This document shows positions 1 to 11,006 of a DNA stretch of 64,000 bases, piece after piece. Position 1 is the first letter of the stretch. Every line of letters begins with the position of its first letter. The notes beneath the pieces are model-generated. The model ran no database searches. It saw only the letters and a program-made list of their open reading frames with translations, and was not told where the DNA came from. Source of the DNA: Rhodococcus ruber (GTDB lineage Bacteria; Actinomycetota; Actinomycetes; Mycobacteriales; Mycobacteriaceae); contig NZ_JAPWIJ010000006.1 of the NCBI RefSeq assembly GCF_027270735.1, forward strand, positions 1 to 64,000, in the 5' to 3' direction. The position numbers and the translations under genes were made by a program.

Positions 1-178
1 GGCGACCTAATGGATCAGTGCTCAGGTGGCACGACACCCCATCAGCATTCTGGGACCCCTCGCCGACCGGTGGGGACACGATCTAGGGCTAGGAGTCGAT
101 CCACACTCCAGGATGAAATAGTGCTCACCCACCAGCGGCTCGGTGACCAGCGTTCTCCGGTTGCGCCAATTCCAGCCG
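1..178. other. Upstream stretch with no recognised gene
   Basis: Short open frames exist on both strands (plus 10-204, minus 22-234), but neither translation shows a recognisable family, a convincing ribosome binding site or plausible composition. This is probably the intergenic region ahead of pxpA, or the edge of a gene outside the window. Confidence 0.4.
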
Positions 179-214
179 GAGACTCGCCGATCAAGTCCCA
201 TTAGGATGTCGAGG
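179..214 (+). promoter_or_regulatory. Candidate leaderless promoter of pxpA
   Basis: A -10 box TAGGAT (202-207) lies exactly 7 nt before GTG 215, with a weak -35 GAGACT (179-184) 17 nt further up. This geometry is typical of leaderless actinobacterial transcripts. No Shine-Dalgarno sequence precedes either candidate start (ATG 206, GTG 215). Inference from spacing only. Confidence 0.4.
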
Positions 215-973
215 GTGACGGCCATCGATCTCAACGCCGATCTCGGCGAAAGCTACGGTGCGTGGACTCTGGGCGACGACGACGCCATGCTCGACGTTGT
301 GTCGAGCGCCAACGTCGCGTGCGGCTTTCACGCCGGTGATCCCACCACTCTGTTGCGCACGTGCCGTTCGGCAGCTCGAGCAGCCGTGCGGATCGGAGCG
401 CAGGTGGGCTACCACGACCTCGCCGGGTTCGGCCGACGCTTTCTCGACGTCTCCCCCGCCGACCTCACTGCCGACGTGATCTACCAGATGGGCGCACTCG
501 ATGCGCTCGCCCAGGTGGGCGGCTCGGCCATTGCCTACGTCAAACCTCATGGGGCGCTGTACAACGCAATCGTGCACCACCGCGAGCAGGCACGGGCCGT
601 GGTCGACGCCGTCACCTCGTACGACGCGACCCTGCCGGTCCTCGGGCTCCCCGGTTCGGTCTTCCTCGAGGAAGCCGAGCGAGCCGGACTGCGCACCGTC
701 GCAGAGGCTTTCGCAGACCGCGCCTACACGCCGCAGGGCACACTCGTCTCGCGCTCCGAGCCCGGCGCGGTGCTCTCGGATCCCCATGCGGTGGCACAGC
801 GAGTGCTGACCATGGTCGCCGACGGCACCGCCGTGGCCGTGGACGGCTCGACCATCGACGTCCGGGCCGAGTCGATCTGCCTGCACGGCGACTCCCCCGG
901 CGCAGTCGCCATGGCCACCGCCGTCTCGGAGCAGCTGCGCGCCAACCACATCGACATCACTGCCTTCGTCTGA
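215..973 (+). CDS. pxpA: 5-oxoprolinase subunit A (LamB/YcsF family)
   Basis: Subunit of the ATP-dependent, cytosolic 5-oxoprolinase PxpABC, which opens 5-oxoproline (pyroglutamate) to glutamate. The LamB/YcsF signature is clear: [10 protein letters not shown] near residue 4, [11 protein letters not shown] near 32-42, and VKPHGALYN further on. The product is 252 aa from GTG 215, a normal family length. GTG 215 is preferred because of the leaderless promoter; ATG 206 would add three residues. The stop codon overlaps the pxpB start (TGATG), so pxpABC is a tightly coupled operon. Family assignment is secure; the exact start is not. Confidence 0.93.
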   Translation: MTAIDLNADLGESYGAWTLGDDDAMLDVVSSANVACGFHAGDPTTLLRTCRSAARAAVRIGAQVGYHDLAGFGRRFLDVSPADLTADVIYQMGALDALAQVGGSAIAYVKPHGALYNAIVHHREQARAVVDAVTSYDATLPVLGLPGSVFLEEAERAGLRTVAEAFADRAYTPQGTLVSRSEPGAVLSDPHAVAQRVLTMVADGTAVAVDGSTIDVRAESICLHGDSPGAVAMATAVSEQLRANHIDITAFV

Positions 974-1575
974 TGCGTTTCCTCCCGGCCGGCGACAATG
1001 CCACACTCGTCGAATTCGACGGGCTGGACGAGACGATGGCGTACTACCGTGCGCTGACTCTGGACCCACCGGCTGCCCTGGTCGACCTCGTTCCCGCCGC
1101 GCGCACCGTGCTGGTGATGTTCGACGGGGCACGGCAGCCGATTCTCGACTGGATCTCGGCAGTGACACCCTCCGCCTCGACGGATGAAGACCGGTACGAC
1201 ACCGTGACGATCCCCGTGATCTACGACGGGGAAGACCTCGACGAGGTGGCCGGCCTGACCGGCCTGACCACCGCAGAAGTCGTTGCGGCTCATCTCGATC
1301 AGACGTGGACCGTCGCCTTCGGCGGTTTCGCCCCCGGGTTCGGCTACCTCGTCGGCACCGACACACGACTGCACGTCCCGCGGCGCACGTCGCCGCGCAC
1401 GAGCGTCCCGGCCGGTTCGGTGGGGCTGGCGGGCGAGTTCTCGGGCATCTACCCACGCTCATCCCCCGGCGGTTGGCAGCTCATCGGGCATACCGACGCG
1501 CAATTGTGGAACCTCGACCGTGAACCGCCGGCACTGCTGCGCCCCGGCACCACCGTCCGATTCGAGCGGGCATGA
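973..1575 (+). CDS. pxpB: 5-oxoprolinase subunit B (KipI/PxpB family)
   Basis: Second subunit of the PxpABC 5-oxoprolinase, related to Bacillus KipI. The 200-aa product carries the conserved carboxyltransferase-domain region GGFAPGFGYL, followed by VPRRTSPRTSVPAGSVG and the SGIYPRSSPGGWQLIG block characteristic of the family. The ATG overlaps the pxpA stop by one base, and the gene ends in an ATGA overlap with pxpC, which argues for translational coupling. KipI homologues were first described as kinase inhibitors in sporulation, but in non-sporulating actinobacteria next to pxpA and pxpC the oxoprolinase role is the better reading. Confidence 0.92.
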   Translation: MRFLPAGDNATLVEFDGLDETMAYYRALTLDPPAALVDLVPAARTVLVMFDGARQPILDWISAVTPSASTDEDRYDTVTIPVIYDGEDLDEVAGLTGLTTAEVVAAHLDQTWTVAFGGFAPGFGYLVGTDTRLHVPRRTSPRTSVPAGSVGLAGEFSGIYPRSSPGGWQLIGHTDAQLWNLDREPPALLRPGTTVRFERA

Positions 1576-2426
1576 GAGCCCTCACCGTGCTGCGGACGGG
1601 GCCACTGTGCACCGTGCAGGATCGTGGCCGCCCGGGGCACGCGTCGATCGGAGTGGGCCGCTCCGGTGCCGCAGACCTGCTCTCGCACGATGCCGCAAAC
1701 CGATTGGTGGGCAACGATTCCCATGCCGCGACACTGGAAGTCACCTTCGGTGGACTGAATCTACGCGCCGAGTTCGACGCTCTTGTCGCAGTCACCGGTG
1801 CGCGCGCGACCTGCCGGATCGACGGCACGGAGCAGGGACTGTATTCGACACTGGTGATCCGAGCCGGGCAGGAATTGGAACTGTCTGCGCCGACATGGGG
1901 TCTGCGCAGCTACCTCGCCGTACGGGGCGGTATCGACGTGCCCGTCGTCCTCGGCAGCCGATCGACAGACACTATGTCGAGCATCGGCCCGGCCGCTCTC
2001 TCCCTCGGCACCGCCCTGCCTGTCGGCAACGACAAATCGTGCTGGCCCGCTGCAGATTTCGGTGTTCCGCCGACAATCCGAGAAGCACTGCACATCACCT
2101 TCGGGCCACGCGATAACTGGTTCACCGAACGCGCTCGATCACTACTGCTCGAGCAGCCGTGGACAGTGACGCAGGATTCGGATCGCGTCGGGATCAGGCT
2201 GGACGGTGCCGAACCCTTGACCCGCGCGATCGACGACGAATTGTCCAGCGAAGGAATGGTTCTCGGTTCGCTGCAGGTTCCGCCGTCCGGTCAGCCGGTA
2301 CTGTTTCTGGCCGACCATCCCGTCACAGGCGGCTATCCGGTGATCGCCGTTGTCACCGCGGGCGCTATGTCTGCCGCCGCACAGCTGACCCCCGGCAGTC
2401 GGGTGCACTTTCGCGCTATCGGTTGA
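1572..2426 (+). CDS. pxpC: 5-oxoprolinase subunit C (KipA/PxpC, biotin-dependent carboxyltransferase-like)
   Basis: Third subunit of PxpABC, of the KipA / urea amidolyase-related carboxyltransferase family; 284 aa, normal length. Visible signatures are QDRGRPGHASIGVGRSG near the N-terminus, the SYLAVRGGIDVP-x-VLGSRSTD block, and a C-terminal VTGGYPVIAVV segment. The start ATG overlaps the pxpB stop (ATGA). The gene converges on rlmB, with a long inverted repeat between them. Oxoproline arises spontaneously from glutamine and glutamate, so this operon is normally housekeeping. Confidence 0.92.
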   Translation: MRALTVLRTGPLCTVQDRGRPGHASIGVGRSGAADLLSHDAANRLVGNDSHAATLEVTFGGLNLRAEFDALVAVTGARATCRIDGTEQGLYSTLVIRAGQELELSAPTWGLRSYLAVRGGIDVPVVLGSRSTDTMSSIGPAALSLGTALPVGNDKSCWPAADFGVPPTIREALHITFGPRDNWFTERARSLLLEQPWTVTQDSDRVGIRLDGAEPLTRAIDDELSSEGMVLGSLQVPPSGQPVLFLADHPVTGGYPVIAVVTAGAMSAAAQLTPGSRVHFRAIG

Positions 2427-2440
2427 TTCCGACCGCACAC

Positions 2441-2522
2441 AACCTCACACCCCTTTTCTCGACCTCACATACCCATTCAAGCGATAGCAGGGGTGCAAGG
2501 TTTGCAGAAAGGGTGTGAGGTT
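2441..2522. terminator. Long inverted repeat between convergent pxpC and rlmB
   Basis: AACCTCACACCC (2441-2452) pairs perfectly with GGGTGTGAGGTT (2511-2522). A further TTTCT/AGAAA extension raises the stem to about 17 bp with a small bulge. The loop is about 50 nt. Its place between converging genes suggests a bidirectional transcription barrier. There is no clean U tract, so the terminator role is inferred. Confidence 0.55.
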
Positions 2523-2528
2523 CGCGCT

Positions 2529-3512
2529 TCAGCCGCGGCGCTGCCGCGCGATGTCGGCCAAGACGACGCCTGCGGCGACGGAGGCGTTGAGCGATTCCAC
2601 CGGCCCCGCCATCGGGATCGACAGGATGTGGTCGCAGGTCTCGCTGACCAGACGCGACAGGCCCTTGCCCTCGGATCCGACGACGATGACAACCGGCCCC
2701 TTGCCGTCGAAGGTGTCGAGTTCGGTGTCGCCGCCGGCATCGAGGCCGACGACCGTGACGCCCTTGGTCTGCCAATCCTTCAGGGTGCGAGTCAGATTGA
2801 CCGCGCGCGCGATGGGCAGCCGAGCAGCGGCGCCGGCACTGGTTCGCCACGCCACTGCGGACACGCTCGCACTGCGCCGCTGCGGGATCACAACGCCGTG
2901 GCCACCAAACGCCGCCACCGAACGCACAACTGCGCCCAGGTTGCGCGGGTCGGTGATGTTGTCGAGCGCAACGAGCAGCGCAGGTTCCTGGTGCGTGCGG
3001 GCGTTCGAGATCAAGTCGTCGGGATGCGCATAGCGATACGGCGGTACCTGCAGCGCGAGGCCCTGGTGCAATCCGTTGGCGCTGAGCTTGTCCAGATCCG
3101 AGCGAGGCACCTCGAGGATGGAGATGCGCGCATCGCCCGCTCGCTGTACGGCTTCCTTGAGCCGGTCGTCGCTGTCGGTTCCCACGGCAACCCACAGGGC
3201 CGTCGCGGGCACACCTGCGCGCAGGCACTCGACGACCGGGTTGCGACCGAGTACCACCTCGGGGCCGTCCTCGGCCTTGCGTCCGGCCGGTCGCCCACCT
3301 GCACGGCCACCGGTGGTGACGCCGCGGTTCTGCGCGGACTTCTCGGCGAGCTTGGCCCGACGCGCCGCGGGATGCTTGGTGCGCTCGGAGGCGGGAGGCG
3401 TCGCGCCTCGTCCTTCGAGACCCTTACGACGCTTGCCTCCGGAACCGGCGACCTGCCCCTTCTTGGTGCCGTCCTTGCGGATTGCGCCGCGCCTACTCGA
3501 ATTGCCTGCCAT
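2529..3512 (-). CDS. rlmB: 23S rRNA (guanosine-2'-O-)-methyltransferase RlmB, SpoU/TrmH family
   Basis: SAM-dependent SPOUT methyltransferase expected to 2'-O-methylate 23S rRNA at the RlmB site. In the 327-aa product, residues 1-80 are a lysine/arginine/glycine-rich extension, about 85-150 is the substrate-binding domain, and the catalytic domain has motif 1 [10 protein letters not shown] (about 185), motif 2 GSEGKG (about 279) and motif 3 SLNAS (about 307). The start ATG overlaps the cysS stop (TGATG). M. tuberculosis has the same order (Rv3579c after cysS). The basic N-terminal tail is common in actinobacterial members and probably binds rRNA. Confidence 0.92.
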   Translation of the reverse strand: MAGNSSRRGAIRKDGTKKGQVAGSGGKRRKGLEGRGATPPASERTKHPAARRAKLAEKSAQNRGVTTGGRAGGRPAGRKAEDGPEVVLGRNPVVECLRAGVPATALWVAVGTDSDDRLKEAVQRAGDARISILEVPRSDLDKLSANGLHQGLALQVPPYRYAHPDDLISNARTHQEPALLVALDNITDPRNLGAVVRSVAAFGGHGVVIPQRRSASVSAVAWRTSAGAAARLPIARAVNLTRTLKDWQTKGVTVVGLDAGGDTELDTFDGKGPVVIVVGSEGKGLSRLVSETCDHILSIPMAGPVESLNASVAAGVVLADIARQRRG

Positions 3513-4927
3513 CACAAACCTGCTTCGTCGGTCTTGCTCGTACCCAACGACCATTCGGGCCCGTTGGGTGTATCTGTCACGTCGACTCCGGCCTCGGCCA
3601 ATCGATCGCGTATCTCGTCTGCGGCGGCCCAGTCCTTGGTCGCCTTCGCCGTTGCTCGACGCTCCAACTCGGCCTCGACCAACACGCCGAGAGCACTCAG
3701 AGCGGCTGCGTCGGAACCACTGTCGCTGATCCAGTGCGGATCGAGCGGATCGACACCGAGTATGTCCAGCATCGCCCGCACACTGCCTGCGTACTCCACC
3801 GCGGCCGGTAGGTCACCGGACTCGAGCGCGGTGTTGCCCAACGTGACGGTGGCGTGAATCTCGGCCAACGCCTTGGGAACTCCGAGGTCGTCGTCGAGGG
3901 CAGCGGCAAATCCTGTGGTCCACTTGCCCATCGGTACCTCACCGGCGCGTTCGACGGCTCGCCGGACGAACCCCTCGATACCCCGATAAGTCACGGCCGC
4001 CGTCTCGAGCGCGGTGTCGGAGTACTCGAGCATCGAGCGGTAGTGTGCACCACCGAGGTAGAACCGAAGTTCTTGCGGCCGAACCTTTTTGAGCACATTG
4101 GGCACCGAGAGAACGTTGCCGAGGGACTTCGACATCTTCTCGCCGCCCATCGTCACCCACCCGTTGTGCAGCCAGTACCGCGAGAAGCCGTCGCCGGCCG
4201 CCATCGACTGCGCTCGCTCGTTCTCGTGATGTGGGAACACCAGATCGAGACCGCCGCAGTGGATGTCGAAATCCGCGCCCAGGTATGTCTCCGCCATTGC
4301 CGAGCATTCGAGGTGCCAACCCGGGCGACCCGGACCCCACGGCGTCGGCCAGGACGGCTCGCCGGGCTTGGCACCCTTCCACAGCGTGAAATCGCGCGGA
4401 TCACGCTTGCCCTCGGCGACGCTCTCGCCCTGGTGTACGTCGTCGAGCTTGTGACCGGACAGCGCGCCGTAACTCGGAAAGCTCTGCACGTCGAAGTAGA
4501 CGTCGCCACACGCGTCGGCGTAGGCGTGGCCGCGTTCGATCAGTCGCTCGATCATCTGGACCATCTGGGTGATGTGCCCGGTCGCACGCGGCTCCGCCGA
4601 CGGCGGCAGCACACCGAGTCGGTCGTAGGCCCAGGTGAACGAACGCTCGTACGTTGCCGCCCACTCCCACCACGGACGACCGGCGTCGCGCGCCTTGTTC
4701 AGGATCTTGTCGTCGATGTCCGTCACGTTGCGAACGAAAGCGACGTCGTAGTCATGCGCCAACAGCCAGCGGCGCAGCACGTCGAACGCGACCCCGCTGC
4801 GCACGTGACCGATATGGGGTTCACCCTGCACCGTCGCCCCACACAGGTACACCGATGCATGGCCAGGGACCAGGGGGGTGAATTCCCGCAAGGCCCTCGT
4901 CTCGGTGTCGTGTAGGTGAAGGGTCAC
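3512..4927 (-). CDS. cysS: Cysteinyl-tRNA synthetase
   Basis: Class I synthetase charging tRNA-Cys. The 471-aa product has zinc-ligand Cys29 (YLCG), the HIGH-type motif PHIGH at 37-41, further zinc ligands in HLECSAM and the HHENE region, the KMSKS loop in [11 protein letters not shown], and a C-terminal anticodon-binding region. Start: GTG 4927 (VTLHLHDTE) fits family N-termini better than TTG 4936. Downstream rlmB overlaps its stop. It lies in the rlmB-cysS-ispF-ispD-carD block conserved with mycobacteria. Identity is certain. Confidence 0.96.
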   Translation of the reverse strand: MTLHLHDTETRALREFTPLVPGHASVYLCGATVQGEPHIGHVRSGVAFDVLRRWLLAHDYDVAFVRNVTDIDDKILNKARDAGRPWWEWAATYERSFTWAYDRLGVLPPSAEPRATGHITQMVQMIERLIERGHAYADACGDVYFDVQSFPSYGALSGHKLDDVHQGESVAEGKRDPRDFTLWKGAKPGEPSWPTPWGPGRPGWHLECSAMAETYLGADFDIHCGGLDLVFPHHENERAQSMAAGDGFSRYWLHNGWVTMGGEKMSKSLGNVLSVPNVLKKVRPQELRFYLGGAHYRSMLEYSDTALETAAVTYRGIEGFVRRAVERAGEVPMGKWTTGFAAALDDDLGVPKALAEIHATVTLGNTALESGDLPAAVEYAGSVRAMLDILGVDPLDPHWISDSGSDAAALSALGVLVEAELERRATAKATKDWAAADEIRDRLAEAGVDVTDTPNGPEWSLGTSKTDEAGL

Positions 4928-4950
4928 GACCAGCAATGCTACCGGTGGTT

Positions 4951-5415
4951 TTACCCCGTCATGACAAGTGCGGTCGCGATGGCCGCAATTCCTTCACCCC
5001 GACCGGTCAGACCGAGCCCGTCGGTGGTGGTCGCAGACACCGATACCGGCGCTCCGAGCACCCGCGAGAGAACCTCCTGCGCCTCGACGCGACGCGCCCC
5101 GATCTTGGGCCGATTGCCGATGATCTGCACCGCGGCGTTGCCGATCGCGAATCCGTCGGCGTCGAGCAGCCGCTTGACCTCGGTCAACATGGCAGCTCCG
5201 CTGACCCCATCCCATTCCGGACGGCCGGTGCCGAAGACCGACCCGAGGTCGCCGAGACCTGCCGCGGACAGCAATGCGTCGCACAGAGCGTGCGATGCGA
5301 CATCGCCGTCGGAATGTCCCTCCAGCCCGTCCGCGTCCTCGAACAGCAGTCCGGCCAGCCAACAGGGTCGGCCGGGAGCAATCGGATGGACGTCGGTGCC
5401 GATGCCGACTCTCAT
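4951..5415 (-). CDS. ispF: 2-C-methyl-D-erythritol 2,4-cyclodiphosphate synthase
   Basis: Fifth step of the MEP isoprenoid pathway: cyclises CDP-methylerythritol phosphate to MEcPP with release of CMP. The 154-aa product begins [11 protein letters not shown], containing the metal ligands D-x-H, followed by [18 protein letters not shown] with the third metal His, then GDLGSVF. The start at ATG 5415 matches the invariant N-terminus of the family. It follows ispD with a 10-nt gap, so the two MEP enzymes are probably co-transcribed; in some bacteria they are fused, here they are separate. Confidence 0.95.
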   Translation of the reverse strand: MRVGIGTDVHPIAPGRPCWLAGLLFEDADGLEGHSDGDVASHALCDALLSAAGLGDLGSVFGTGRPEWDGVSGAAMLTEVKRLLDADGFAIGNAAVQIIGNRPKIGARRVEAQEVLSRVLGAPVSVSATTTDGLGLTGRGEGIAAIATALVMTG

Positions 5416-5425
5416 AGCGCGCCTC

Positions 5426-6091
5426 TCACAGCAGGGCCTGTGCCAGTAGTAGGTCGTGTGGCGTGGTGATCTTGAATGCGAGGGCATCGCCGACGATGGT
5501 GTGCACCGTCTCTCCGATGCGCTCGACCAAACCCGCGTCGTCGGTGGAGATGTCGGTGGTCGCGTCGTACGCACGACGCAGGACGTCGGCGTCGAAGCCC
5601 TGCGGTGTCTGTACCGCGCGCAGACTCGCGCGATCGGGCGTGCCGACCACCGCGCCCATGAGGTCGACCGACTTTATGGTGTCGACGACCGGAAGAACCG
5701 GAATGACGGCGGAGCGACCGGCGCGCACCTCGGCCACGACGCGCGCGATCAGCGTCGGTGGCGTGAGGGCACGCGCGGCATCGTGGACTAACACGATGGA
5801 CGCGTCACCGACAGCAGCGAGACCGGCCCGCACCGAGTCGGTACGCTCGACGCCACCCGCGACGACGAGCACGTCGGCACCGACGTGGCTGCGAGCCGCG
5901 TCGAGAAGATCCGCGGGGACTATGACGACGATGCGATCGACGGCACCCGAGGCCCGAAGTCCGTCCACGGACCGCGTCAGGAGAGAGTCGGTACCCAGAC
6001 AGACGAATGCCTTCGGCTCGTCGTGTCCGAGCCGAAGGCCTTTGCCTGCAGCGGGTACCAGCGCGACTACGTCGCCGGCAGCACCGTTCAC
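5426..6091 (-). CDS. ispD: 2-C-methyl-D-erythritol 4-phosphate cytidylyltransferase
   Basis: Third MEP-pathway enzyme, joining CTP and MEP. The 221-aa product shows the nucleotidyltransferase N-terminus [14 protein letters not shown], with KAF (substrate/CTP binding) shortly after, then VHDAARAL and a C-terminal [15 protein letters not shown] segment (here [10 protein letters not shown]). It sits 18 nt downstream of carD, as in mycobacteria, where carD and ispD are transcribed together. No oddities in length or motifs. Confidence 0.95.
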   Translation of the reverse strand: MNGAAGDVVALVPAAGKGLRLGHDEPKAFVCLGTDSLLTRSVDGLRASGAVDRIVVIVPADLLDAARSHVGADVLVVAGGVERTDSVRAGLAAVGDASIVLVHDAARALTPPTLIARVVAEVRAGRSAVIPVLPVVDTIKSVDLMGAVVGTPDRASLRAVQTPQGFDADVLRRAYDATTDISTDDAGLVERIGETVHTIVGDALAFKITTPHDLLLAQALL

Positions 6092-6109
6092 CCTACGAAA
6101 CTGTTCACA

Positions 6110-6886
<777 letters not shown>

Positions 6887-7495
6887 GTGACTGCAATCGA
6901 CGCTGCGACACCGCTTGGCCGCCATCGCAAAGTGGCCACCACTCTCGCCCTTCTCGCCGGTGGCGCACTCGCCCTCACGGCGTGCGGCGCAGGCCAGATT
7001 TCCCAGACTGCAACCCAGGTCGCCGCGGTCAACGGTAACTCCGCCGACGTGGGGGCCATTCAGCTGCGCAACGTCCACGTGGTGTACCCGGATTCGCAGG
7101 AGTACAGCATCGAGCCCGGCGGCACCGTCGAGCTCGGCTTCACTGCCATCAACTCCAACCCCGCTGCTGCCGACGAACTGACCGGCATCTCGTCCCCCGA
7201 GGCGCAGATCACCATCGTCGACGAGGCGGAATCGGGAAGTAACGAGATCGCTCCACTGACCGCGCTCGGTGCAGGTTCGCCCGCCGACGTTCAGCTCGAC
7301 GATCCCCTGCTGCCGATCCAGTTGATCAAGGTCGAGATGGCCGACATCAGCGAGAACGTACGTCCGGGCCTGACCCTTCCGGTCACGTTCGAGTTCGCGA
7401 ACGCAGGTGAGGTCGTCGTCAACGTGCCTGTCGACGCCGGTCACGAGCTCGAGCGCTCCGAAGAGGCAGTATCCGAGCACAGCGGCGGACACTGA
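6887..7495 (+). CDS. lpqE: Lipoprotein LpqE-like
   Basis: Secreted lipoprotein of unknown function. The 202-aa product has an N-terminal basic stretch, a hydrophobic segment and lipobox LTAC with the acylated Cys at residue 33. The mature part is beta-rich and reminiscent of the copper-chaperone-like LpqE family, but no histidine/methionine copper motif is evident. The call rests on position: between divergent carD and co-directional radA, exactly where Rv3584 lies in M. tuberculosis. The start GTG 6887 has GGAGGA 8 nt upstream. Confidence 0.8.
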   Translation: MTAIDAATPLGRHRKVATTLALLAGGALALTACGAGQISQTATQVAAVNGNSADVGAIQLRNVHVVYPDSQEYSIEPGGTVELGFTAINSNPAAADELTGISSPEAQITIVDEAESGSNEIAPLTALGAGSPADVQLDDPLLPIQLIKVEMADISENVRPGLTLPVTFEFANAGEVVVNVPVDAGHELERSEEAVSEHSGGH

Positions 7496-7536
7496 CCTCC
7501 CTCTCGAAATCGCACGACCCTGTCGGTGCCGATCGT

Positions 7537-7548
7537 TAGGCTCCAGCA
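7537..7548 (+). promoter_or_regulatory. Candidate leaderless -10 box of radA
   Basis: TAGGCT (7537-7542) lies 6 nt before the radA GTG at 7549, and no Shine-Dalgarno sequence is present. This suggests a leaderless radA mRNA initiated in the lpqE-radA gap. No convincing -35 is visible. Confidence 0.4.
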
Positions 7549-8946
7549 GTGGTCAAACTGAAGTCGAGCTACCGCTGCTCTGCGTGTCATCACTCGGTCT
7601 CGAAATGGGTCGGGCGCTGTCCCGAATGCGGCAACTGGGGATCGATGGACGAGGTCCAGGCCACCGCCGCTCCCCTGACCACCCGCGCAGGTGCGTCGGC
7701 GTTGCGTTCCGGCGGTGGGGCGATGATCCCGACCACGCCCGCCGCTGCTCTGACGACCATCAGCAGTGCCACCTCTCAGGCCAACACCACCGGGATCGAC
7801 GAGTTCGATCGCGTACTGGGCGGCGGTTTGGTGCCCGGTTCGGTAGTTCTGCTCGCGGGTGAGCCCGGAGTCGGTAAATCGACCCTGCTGCTCGAGGTCG
7901 TGCATCGGTGGGCTCGCTCGGCACCGGATCGCCGCGCGCTCTACGTCACGGGTGAGGAATCAGCCGGCCAGGTTCGGTTGCGCGCGGACCGCACCGGCGC
8001 GGTACACGAGCGAGTCTTCCTCGCCGCGGAGTCCGATCTGGCCACGGTGTTCGGCCATGTCGAACAGGTCAAGCCCAGCCTGTTGATCGTCGATTCGGTA
8101 CAGACGATGCTCGCCGCCGATGTGGATGGGGTCATCGGCGGAGTCACTCAGGTTCGCGCCATCACCAGTGCTCTGACCACCCTGGCCAAAACCACCGGGG
8201 TAGCGGTGTTGCTCGTCGGACACGTCACCAAGGACGGCGCGGTGGCAGGTCCCCGGTCGCTCGAGCATCTGGTCGACGTCGTGCTCAACTTCGAGGGTGA
8301 CAAGCACTCCACGCTGCGGATGATTCGTGGCGTCAAGAATCGCTTCGGTGCCTCCGACGAAGTGGGGTGCTTCGAGTTGCGCGAGACCGGCATAGTCGGC
8401 ATCAGCGATCCGTCCGGGTTGTTTCTGCATCATCGAAGCGACGCCGTTCCCGGGACGGCCGTCACGGTGACCATGGACGGCAAGCGGCCGCTACTGGCGG
8501 AGTTGCAAGCACTGATCGTCGACACCGCGATGCCGTCGCCCAGGCGTGCGGTCAGCGGACTCGATCATGCTCGAGTGGCGATGATCCTGGCCGTTCTCGA
8601 ACGCCGGTGCGGGGTCAAGGTCTCCAAGGCCGAGGTCTATGCCGCCACTGTCGGCGGCATGCGCACCAGCGAACCGTCCGCGGATCTCGCTCTCGCGGCG
8701 GCCGTGGCCTCGGCCGTTCGCGATCAACCCCTCCCTGCCGGAATGGTCATTCTGGGCGAAGTGGGCCTGGCCGGCGAGGTTCGACGCGTAGCCGGGTTGG
8801 GCCGCCGACTCGCCGAGGCTGCACGGCTGGGCTTCAACTACGCGATCGTCCCCGAGGACGCCGGACCCATACCGGACGGGATCAAAGTCAAGACGGTCAC
8901 CAACGTCGGTGAGGCGTTGACGTATACGCGTATGCGCCCCGTATGA
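7549..8946 (+). CDS. radA: DNA repair protein RadA (Sms)
   Basis: RecA-like, Lon-like DnaB-type motor that processes recombination intermediates. The 465-aa protein has the zinc finger C10-x2-C13 / C24-x2-C27, Walker [10 protein letters not shown] at 104-112, the RadA-specific KNRFG motif (about 263), and a C-terminal Lon-protease-like domain (from about 310) with no proteolytic Ser-Lys dyad evident. It is followed by disA in the same orientation; the radA-disA pair is widespread, and in Bacillus RadA interacts with DisA. Confidence 0.95.
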   Translation: MVKLKSSYRCSACHHSVSKWVGRCPECGNWGSMDEVQATAAPLTTRAGASALRSGGGAMIPTTPAAALTTISSATSQANTTGIDEFDRVLGGGLVPGSVVLLAGEPGVGKSTLLLEVVHRWARSAPDRRALYVTGEESAGQVRLRADRTGAVHERVFLAAESDLATVFGHVEQVKPSLLIVDSVQTMLAADVDGVIGGVTQVRAITSALTTLAKTTGVAVLLVGHVTKDGAVAGPRSLEHLVDVVLNFEGDKHSTLRMIRGVKNRFGASDEVGCFELRETGIVGISDPSGLFLHHRSDAVPGTAVTVTMDGKRPLLAELQALIVDTAMPSPRRAVSGLDHARVAMILAVLERRCGVKVSKAEVYAATVGGMRTSEPSADLALAAAVASAVRDQPLPAGMVILGEVGLAGEVRRVAGLGRRLAEAARLGFNYAIVPEDAGPIPDGIKVKTVTNVGEALTYTRMRPV

Positions 8947-8957
8947 CACCGGGCAGT

Positions 8958-8993
8958 ACTCTTTATCCGCACGGAACTCTTCATCCGCACGGA
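8958..8993 (+). repeat. 18-nt direct repeat between radA and disA
   Basis: Two adjacent copies, 8958-8975 and 8976-8993, of an ACTCTTyATCCGCACGGA unit differ at one position. It is short, non-coding and of unknown role, possibly a replication slippage product. Confidence 0.6.
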
Positions 8994-9036
8994 CAGAAGC
9001 TACGCCGCACGCTGACATGACACGAGGGGGTTGGCC

Positions 9037-10122
9037 ATGGAGGGCACCACGCCGTCCCCAGCGTTGCGCGAGACCATTGCTCGGCTCGCACCGGGAACCG
9101 CTCTGCGTGACGGCCTGGAGCGAATTCTGCGCGGCCGCACCGGCGGGTTGATCGTCCTCGGCTACGACGAAGAAGTCGAGGCGATCTGCGACGGAGGCTT
9201 CGAACTCGATGTCGAGTTCGCACCGACCAGGCTTCGTGAGTTGTCGAAAATGGATGGCGCAGTGGTGCTTTCGACCGACGGCAAGCGCATCGTTCGGTCC
9301 AATGTCCAGCTGGTTCCCGACCACAAGATTCCCACGGTCGAATCCGGTACTCGGCACCGTGCTGCCGAGCGCACCGCCATGCAGACCGGCTATCCCGTTG
9401 TCTCCGTAAGTCAGTCGATGAGCATCGTCAGTGTGTACATCGGCGGCATCCGACACGTCGTCGAGGGCTCGTCCACCATCCTCTCTCGCGCCAATCAGGC
9501 CGTCGCGACCCTCGAGCGCTACAAAGCCCGGCTCGACGAGAACACTCGTCAACTCTCGGTCGTCGAGATCGAGGACTTCGTGACTCTGCGCGATGCCCTG
9601 ACCGTCGCGCAGCGGCTCGAGATGGTGCGGCGAGTGTCGGTGGAGATCGAACAGAACGTCCTCGAACTCGGCACCGACGGCCGCCAGCTCGCCCTGCAGC
9701 TCGAAGAGTTGTTGGGCGACAACGACGTCGATCGTCAACTGGTCGTGCGCGACTATCTGGCCGGCAACGAGCCGTCGAGCACCACCGGGGTGGAGAAGGC
9801 ACTCGCCGCCCTCGACAAGCTGACCGACGTCGATCTGCTGGACCTGACGACGCTGGCCCGCGCCTTCGGCTACCCAGCGACCATCGAGGCCCTCGACACC
9901 CCGATGAGCCCTCGCGGCTATCGGGTACTGACGCGCGTTCCGCGGTTGCAGTTCAGCCAGATTCACCGACTCGTCGGCGCGTTCGGCACGCTGCAGGGGC
10001 TGCTCGCCGCCACCGCTGCCGATCTGCAGTCCGTCGACGGAATCGGTGGACTGTGGGCCCGTCACATCCGCGAAGGCCTCTCCAGACTGGCCGAGGCCTC
10101 GATCTCGGGCCCGTACGACTAG
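9037..10122 (+). CDS. disA: DNA integrity scanning diadenylate cyclase DisA
   Basis: Makes cyclic di-AMP from two ATP. The 361-aa protein has an N-terminal DAC domain with the DGA motif (73-75) and RHR motif (GTRHR, 104-108), a helical spine, and a C-terminal helix-hairpin-helix DNA-binding domain ([12 protein letters not shown]). The start ATG 9037 is preferred over TTG 9031 because GAGGGGG (9024-9030) is then 6 nt upstream. Its TAG stop shares the palindrome CTAG with the stop of the convergent neighbour. Confidence 0.95.
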   Translation: MEGTTPSPALRETIARLAPGTALRDGLERILRGRTGGLIVLGYDEEVEAICDGGFELDVEFAPTRLRELSKMDGAVVLSTDGKRIVRSNVQLVPDHKIPTVESGTRHRAAERTAMQTGYPVVSVSQSMSIVSVYIGGIRHVVEGSSTILSRANQAVATLERYKARLDENTRQLSVVEIEDFVTLRDALTVAQRLEMVRRVSVEIEQNVLELGTDGRQLALQLEELLGDNDVDRQLVVRDYLAGNEPSSTTGVEKALAALDKLTDVDLLDLTTLARAFGYPATIEALDTPMSPRGYRVLTRVPRLQFSQIHRLVGAFGTLQGLLAATAADLQSVDGIGGLWARHIREGLSRLAEASISGPYD

Positions 10123-10991
10123 GACTTCTTCTTCGTCCCCGGCAGGAAGCCTGCGTCGATCACGGCCTTGACGTACGGCCGGGCGCTGGTGATCAGCTGC
10201 TCGGCGTCCGGGACGTTCTTCCACACTGCTGATGCCATGGCGTCGGTGCGATCTTCGATGTGCTGATCGAGAGCGGTGCCGTTGTCGGTCAGCGTCTCAC
10301 CATCGGCAGAGGTGGTGAGCAGTCCGCGGGTGGCGAGTCGCTCTGCGGCCGAGTCCCATTCGCTCTCGGACCACTGCCTCGTCAGCTGCGTGATGCGTTT
10401 GCCGAGCGCTCGGCGGCCGGGCTGCGGGGTCGGGCGAACGGCCTCGTGAAACACTGCCGCTTCCGTCGGGTCGAGTTCTGCGTCGATCAAGGCGGCGAGG
10501 TGGCCGTCGCCGCGCCATTCACGCAGAACGGTGATCGAATGCCAGAGGGCAAGATGCGGCACGTCGGGTCGTTCGGTGGAATGCCATGCGGCCGAGAGCG
10601 GCCGGCCGGCGAACGACGCGGTGTCGCCGATATCGCCCAGACGGCCCGCCAACGTGGCGAGAGCCGGGTCGTCCGCCAAGGAGCCGAGAGCCGTTCCGAG
10701 AACGGAGTCGAGCAGGGCCCACCGACGGTCGGACACCGCATCCAGACCGACGGCCACAGCGGCCGGCCATGCACGCTCGATCAGCATCGGGTTGAAGTTG
10801 TAGAACGCAGCGGCAACGACACTCGGCGCGCACGGACCCATCGGGGCGGCCCGTGCACCGACGTACCAGGCATGACCGTCGAGTCCGGTGTCCTCGTAGG
10901 CTGATCCCAGTTCAGGATTGAAGTACGCGGTGACGTGGAAGGGTTCGAGAGTCTTGTAGGCGGCGCGGGCGAGAGCTGTCGAGGTGGTCAT
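10119..10991 (-). CDS. SCO6745-family protein (helix-turn-helix-like, unknown function)
   Basis: A 290-aa soluble protein that looks like the actinobacterial SCO6745 family, whose biochemical role is not established. Visible features are an N-terminal helical region with [15 protein letters not shown], many Trp/Ala-rich helices, and a C-terminal part (about 195-250) resembling a winged helix ([21 protein letters not shown]). A TACGGT box 8 nt before the ATG may give a leaderless mRNA. The stop codon overlaps that of disA in CTAG. No catalytic motif recognised. Confidence 0.75.
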   Translation of the reverse strand: MTTSTALARAAYKTLEPFHVTAYFNPELGSAYEDTGLDGHAWYVGARAAPMGPCAPSVVAAAFYNFNPMLIERAWPAAVAVGLDAVSDRRWALLDSVLGTALGSLADDPALATLAGRLGDIGDTASFAGRPLSAAWHSTERPDVPHLALWHSITVLREWRGDGHLAALIDAELDPTEAAVFHEAVRPTPQPGRRALGKRITQLTRQWSESEWDSAAERLATRGLLTTSADGETLTDNGTALDQHIEDRTDAMASAVWKNVPDAEQLITSARPYVKAVIDAGFLPGTKKKS

Positions 10992-11006
10992 GAGACTCGA
11001 CCGTAC

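Noticed and set aside
10..234. Short overlapping ORFs at the left edge
   Set aside because: No ribosome binding site, no family resemblance, unnatural composition; one overlaps the pxpA start.
8491..10224. Long minus-strand frame opposite radA and disA
   Set aside because: Composition is that of a shadow frame and it conflicts with two certain genes.
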